A stretch of DNA of 5,619 nucleotides from contig JAPPKQ010000148.1 of NCBI GenBank assembly GCA_028819945.1, forward strand, positions 4,304 to 9,922, read 5' to 3'. The notes below the pieces were generated by a model. The model searched no databases. It saw nothing but the letters and a program-made list of their open reading frames with translations, and had not been told where the DNA came from. The number at the start of each line of letters is the position of its first letter. Within the stretch, counting starts at the first letter, position 1. The DNA comes from a bacterium (lineage in GTDB: Bacteria; Actinomycetota; Acidimicrobiia; Acidimicrobiales; CATQHL01). A program made the position numbers and the translations under genes. Positions 4,269 to 5,619 of the stretch are shown here, piece after piece.

Positions 4269-5619
4269 GTGGGAGCGGCCATAGATAACGCGGGGCCGGT
4301 GACGGCCAGGGAGCAATCCACCCTGGCTGTCACCGGCCTGCACAAGCACTTCGGCCGGGTCCGGGCCAATGACGGCATCGACGTCACCTTCCGGGGTGGC
4401 GAGGTGCACGCCCTGCTCGGCGAGAACGGGGCCGGCAAGTCCACGCTCATCAAGTGCCTGACGGGCGTCTACCGGCCCGACGCCGGGCGCGTCGACGTCG
4501 ACGGCGCGGAGGTGGAGATCAGCGATCCGGCCCATTCCCGGCAGTGCGGGATCGCCGTGGTCCACCAGAGTTCCACGCTGATCTCCCGCCTGACGCTGCT
4601 GGAGAACGTTGTCCTGCAGGAAGGGCACCTGGGCCGTATCCCCAGTGAACTCGCCGACCGGCTGGTCGAGAGCGGCAACCGGCTGGGGTTCTCCATCGAT
4701 CCCCGAGCCCGCGTGGAGACCCTCTCCGTCGGCGACCTCCAGCGAGCCGAGATCGCCCGGGCCTTCATGCAGGAGGCCTGGCTGGTCATCCTGGACGAGC
4801 CCACCGCCGTCCTGGCGCCGGCCGAGCGCGCCAGCCTCTTCGACCTGTTCGGCTCGCTGACCTCCCAGGGCGTCGGGGTGGTCTTCGTCACCCACCACCT
4901 CGCCGAGGCGCTGTCGGAGAGCAGCCGCACCACGGTCCTGCGGGCGGGCCAGGTGGTCGGGCGCCTGGAGTCCGGCCACCAGGTGGACGAGCGAGAGTTG
5001 GTGCGGCTCATCGTCGGGGACGACGCCCCGCACCCGTCGCTGGTGGGCGACGTGGCGGGAGGTCCGCTGGGGGCCCGGGACGCGCCGCGGGCCGGCGACT
5101 GGGCTGCCGGCGTGGCGCGGGTAGAGGTCCGCGGTGTCTCGGGCGCGCCGCTGTGGGGGCGCACCCTGCACGACGTGGACCTGACGATCCGCCCCGGCGA
5201 GGTCCTCGGGGTGGCGGGCGTGGAGGGCAACGGCCAGCGGGAACTGGCCGCCCTGCTCGGCGGCTCGTGGTCACCCGGAAGCGGTTCGGTGCTGCTGGAC
5301 GGCAGGCCGCTGGCGGACTACCCGGCGCCGGAGCGCTCCAAGCTCGTCGGCGACGTGCCCGACGACCACTTCCTGGCCACCTGCGGCGAACTCTCGGTTT
5401 GGGAGAACCTGGCCCTGGGCACCTTCGCCTGGCAGGAGGCGCCGACGCCGGGCCGCAAGGCCCGCCAGCGCCGCGCCGCCGGCGAACTCGTCGAGGAGTT
5501 CGACATCCGCACCGACGGGGTCGGCGCCGCGGTGCGGCAGCTCTCCGGCGGCAACCGCCGCCGCGTGATCCTCGCCCGGGAGTTGAGCAAGCACCCGGTG
5601 CTGCTGGTCGCCACCTACC
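4269..5619 (+). CDS. BMP-type double-domain ABC transporter ATPase, C-terminus cut by window edge
   Basis: Cytoplasmic energising subunit with two nucleotide-binding domains in one chain, as in YufO/NupO; 450 codons are visible against about 500-520 in the family. NBD1: GENGAGKS Walker A (51-58), Q-loop VVHQSSTL, signature LSVGDLQRAEIARAF (152-166), Walker B LVILDEPTA (172-180, Asp176-Glu177), H-loop His209. A variable linker lies at about 234-277. NBD2 has the degenerate P-loop GVEGNGQREL (317-326) and signature LSGGNRRRVILAREL (425-439). The window stops at LLVATY, just before the family's second Walker B. The degenerate second site is normal for this class. The start is uncertain: GTG 4269 and GTG 4299 are both in frame after a TAG at 4254, and neither has a well-placed ribosome binding site. 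It follows the binding-protein gene closely and would be co-transcribed with it; a permease gene probably lies just to the right. Confidence 0.92.
   Translation, partial: MGAAIDNAGPVTAREQSTLAVTGLHKHFGRVRANDGIDVTFRGGEVHALLGENGAGKSTLIKCLTGVYRPDAGRVDVDGAEVEISDPAHSRQCGIAVVHQSSTLISRLTLLENVVLQEGHLGRIPSELADRLVESGNRLGFSIDPRARVETLSVGDLQRAEIARAFMQEAWLVILDEPTAVLAPAERASLFDLFGSLTSQGVGVVFVTHHLAEALSESSRTTVLRAGQVVGRLESGHQVDERELVRLIVGDDAPHPSLVGDVAGGPLGARDAPRAGDWAAGVARVEVRGVSGAPLWGRTLHDVDLTIRPGEVLGVAGVEGNGQRELAALLGGSWSPGSGSVLLDGRPLADYPAPERSKLVGDVPDDHFLATCGELSVWENLALGTFAWQEAPTPGRKARQRRAAGELVEEFDIRTDGVGAAVRQLSGGNRRRVILARELSKHPVLLVATY
4271..4275 (+). promoter_or_regulatory. GGGAG ribosome-binding-like site upstream of an ATA codon
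   Basis: The only well-shaped Shine-Dalgarno candidate near the ATPase start is GGGAG, 5 nt before the in-frame ATA at 4281. For the alternative GTG 4299 the nearest purine run, GCGGGG (4290-4295), is only 3 nt away. GTG 4269 has nothing convincing upstream. ATA starts are rare, so this is a note on start ambiguity rather than a start call. Confidence 0.25.

Noticed and set aside
4104..5171. Minus-strand open frame of 355 codons over the ATPase gene
   Set aside because: Antisense to conserved Walker A, signature and Walker B motifs; the product has no recognisable features.
5220..5250. Apparent loss of the Walker A lysine in the second ATPase domain (GVEGNGQREL)
   Set aside because: This degenerate P-loop is the norm in the second domain of BMP-type and sugar-type double ATPases, so it is not a defect.
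1..5619. CRISPR arrays, tRNA or rRNA genes, insertion sequences, toxin-antitoxin or phage genes
   Set aside because: I looked for regularly spaced repeats, tRNA-like cloverleafs, transposase motifs and terminal inverted repeats and saw none. The window reads as ordinary transport and metabolic genes.

Overview
The window is GC-rich and gene-dense, with strong G/C third-position bias, GTG starts and purine-rich Shine-Dalgarno sites. Together with a lipoprotein carrying a Pro/Glu-rich spacer, this suggests a high-GC bacterium. An actinomycete-type lineage such as Acidimicrobiia is my best guess, and a high-GC Chloroflexota lineage would also fit. This assignment is inference; there is no rRNA or other marker gene here.

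Layout: (1) Positions 1-791, minus strand, hold a BMP-type (nucleoside-family) ABC transporter permease whose C-terminus runs off the left edge. (2) Positions 792-1046 are a 255-bp divergent intergenic region with candidate promoters for both directions and several inverted repeats; no gene is visible in it. (3) Positions 1047-4234, plus strand, hold an alpha/beta hydrolase whose stop overlaps the start of a luciferase-like (LLM) flavin-dependent oxidoreductase, then a 105-bp gap with small hairpins and an A/C-rich leader, then a BMP-family lipoprotein substrate-binding protein. (4) From about 4269 to the right edge lies a double-domain ABC ATPase of the same transporter class, cut just before the second Walker B motif. 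Four of the five genes are co-oriented and could form one operon. No stretch longer than 300 bases lacks a gene.

The likely theme is uptake of a small organic molecule by a BMP-class ABC importer (lipoprotein, fused ATPase, two different permeases), followed by intracellular oxidation by the LLM enzyme and hydrolysis by the alpha/beta hydrolase. The pairing of an LLM monooxygenase with an alpha/beta hydrolase recalls the logic, though not the sequences, of the Rut pyrimidine pathway (RutA/RutD). The binding protein departs from the purine-nucleoside consensus at two family-conserved positions, so the ligand cannot be assigned. The transporter appears to be split over the divergent promoter: one permease is on the minus strand, while the binding protein and ATPase are on the plus strand.
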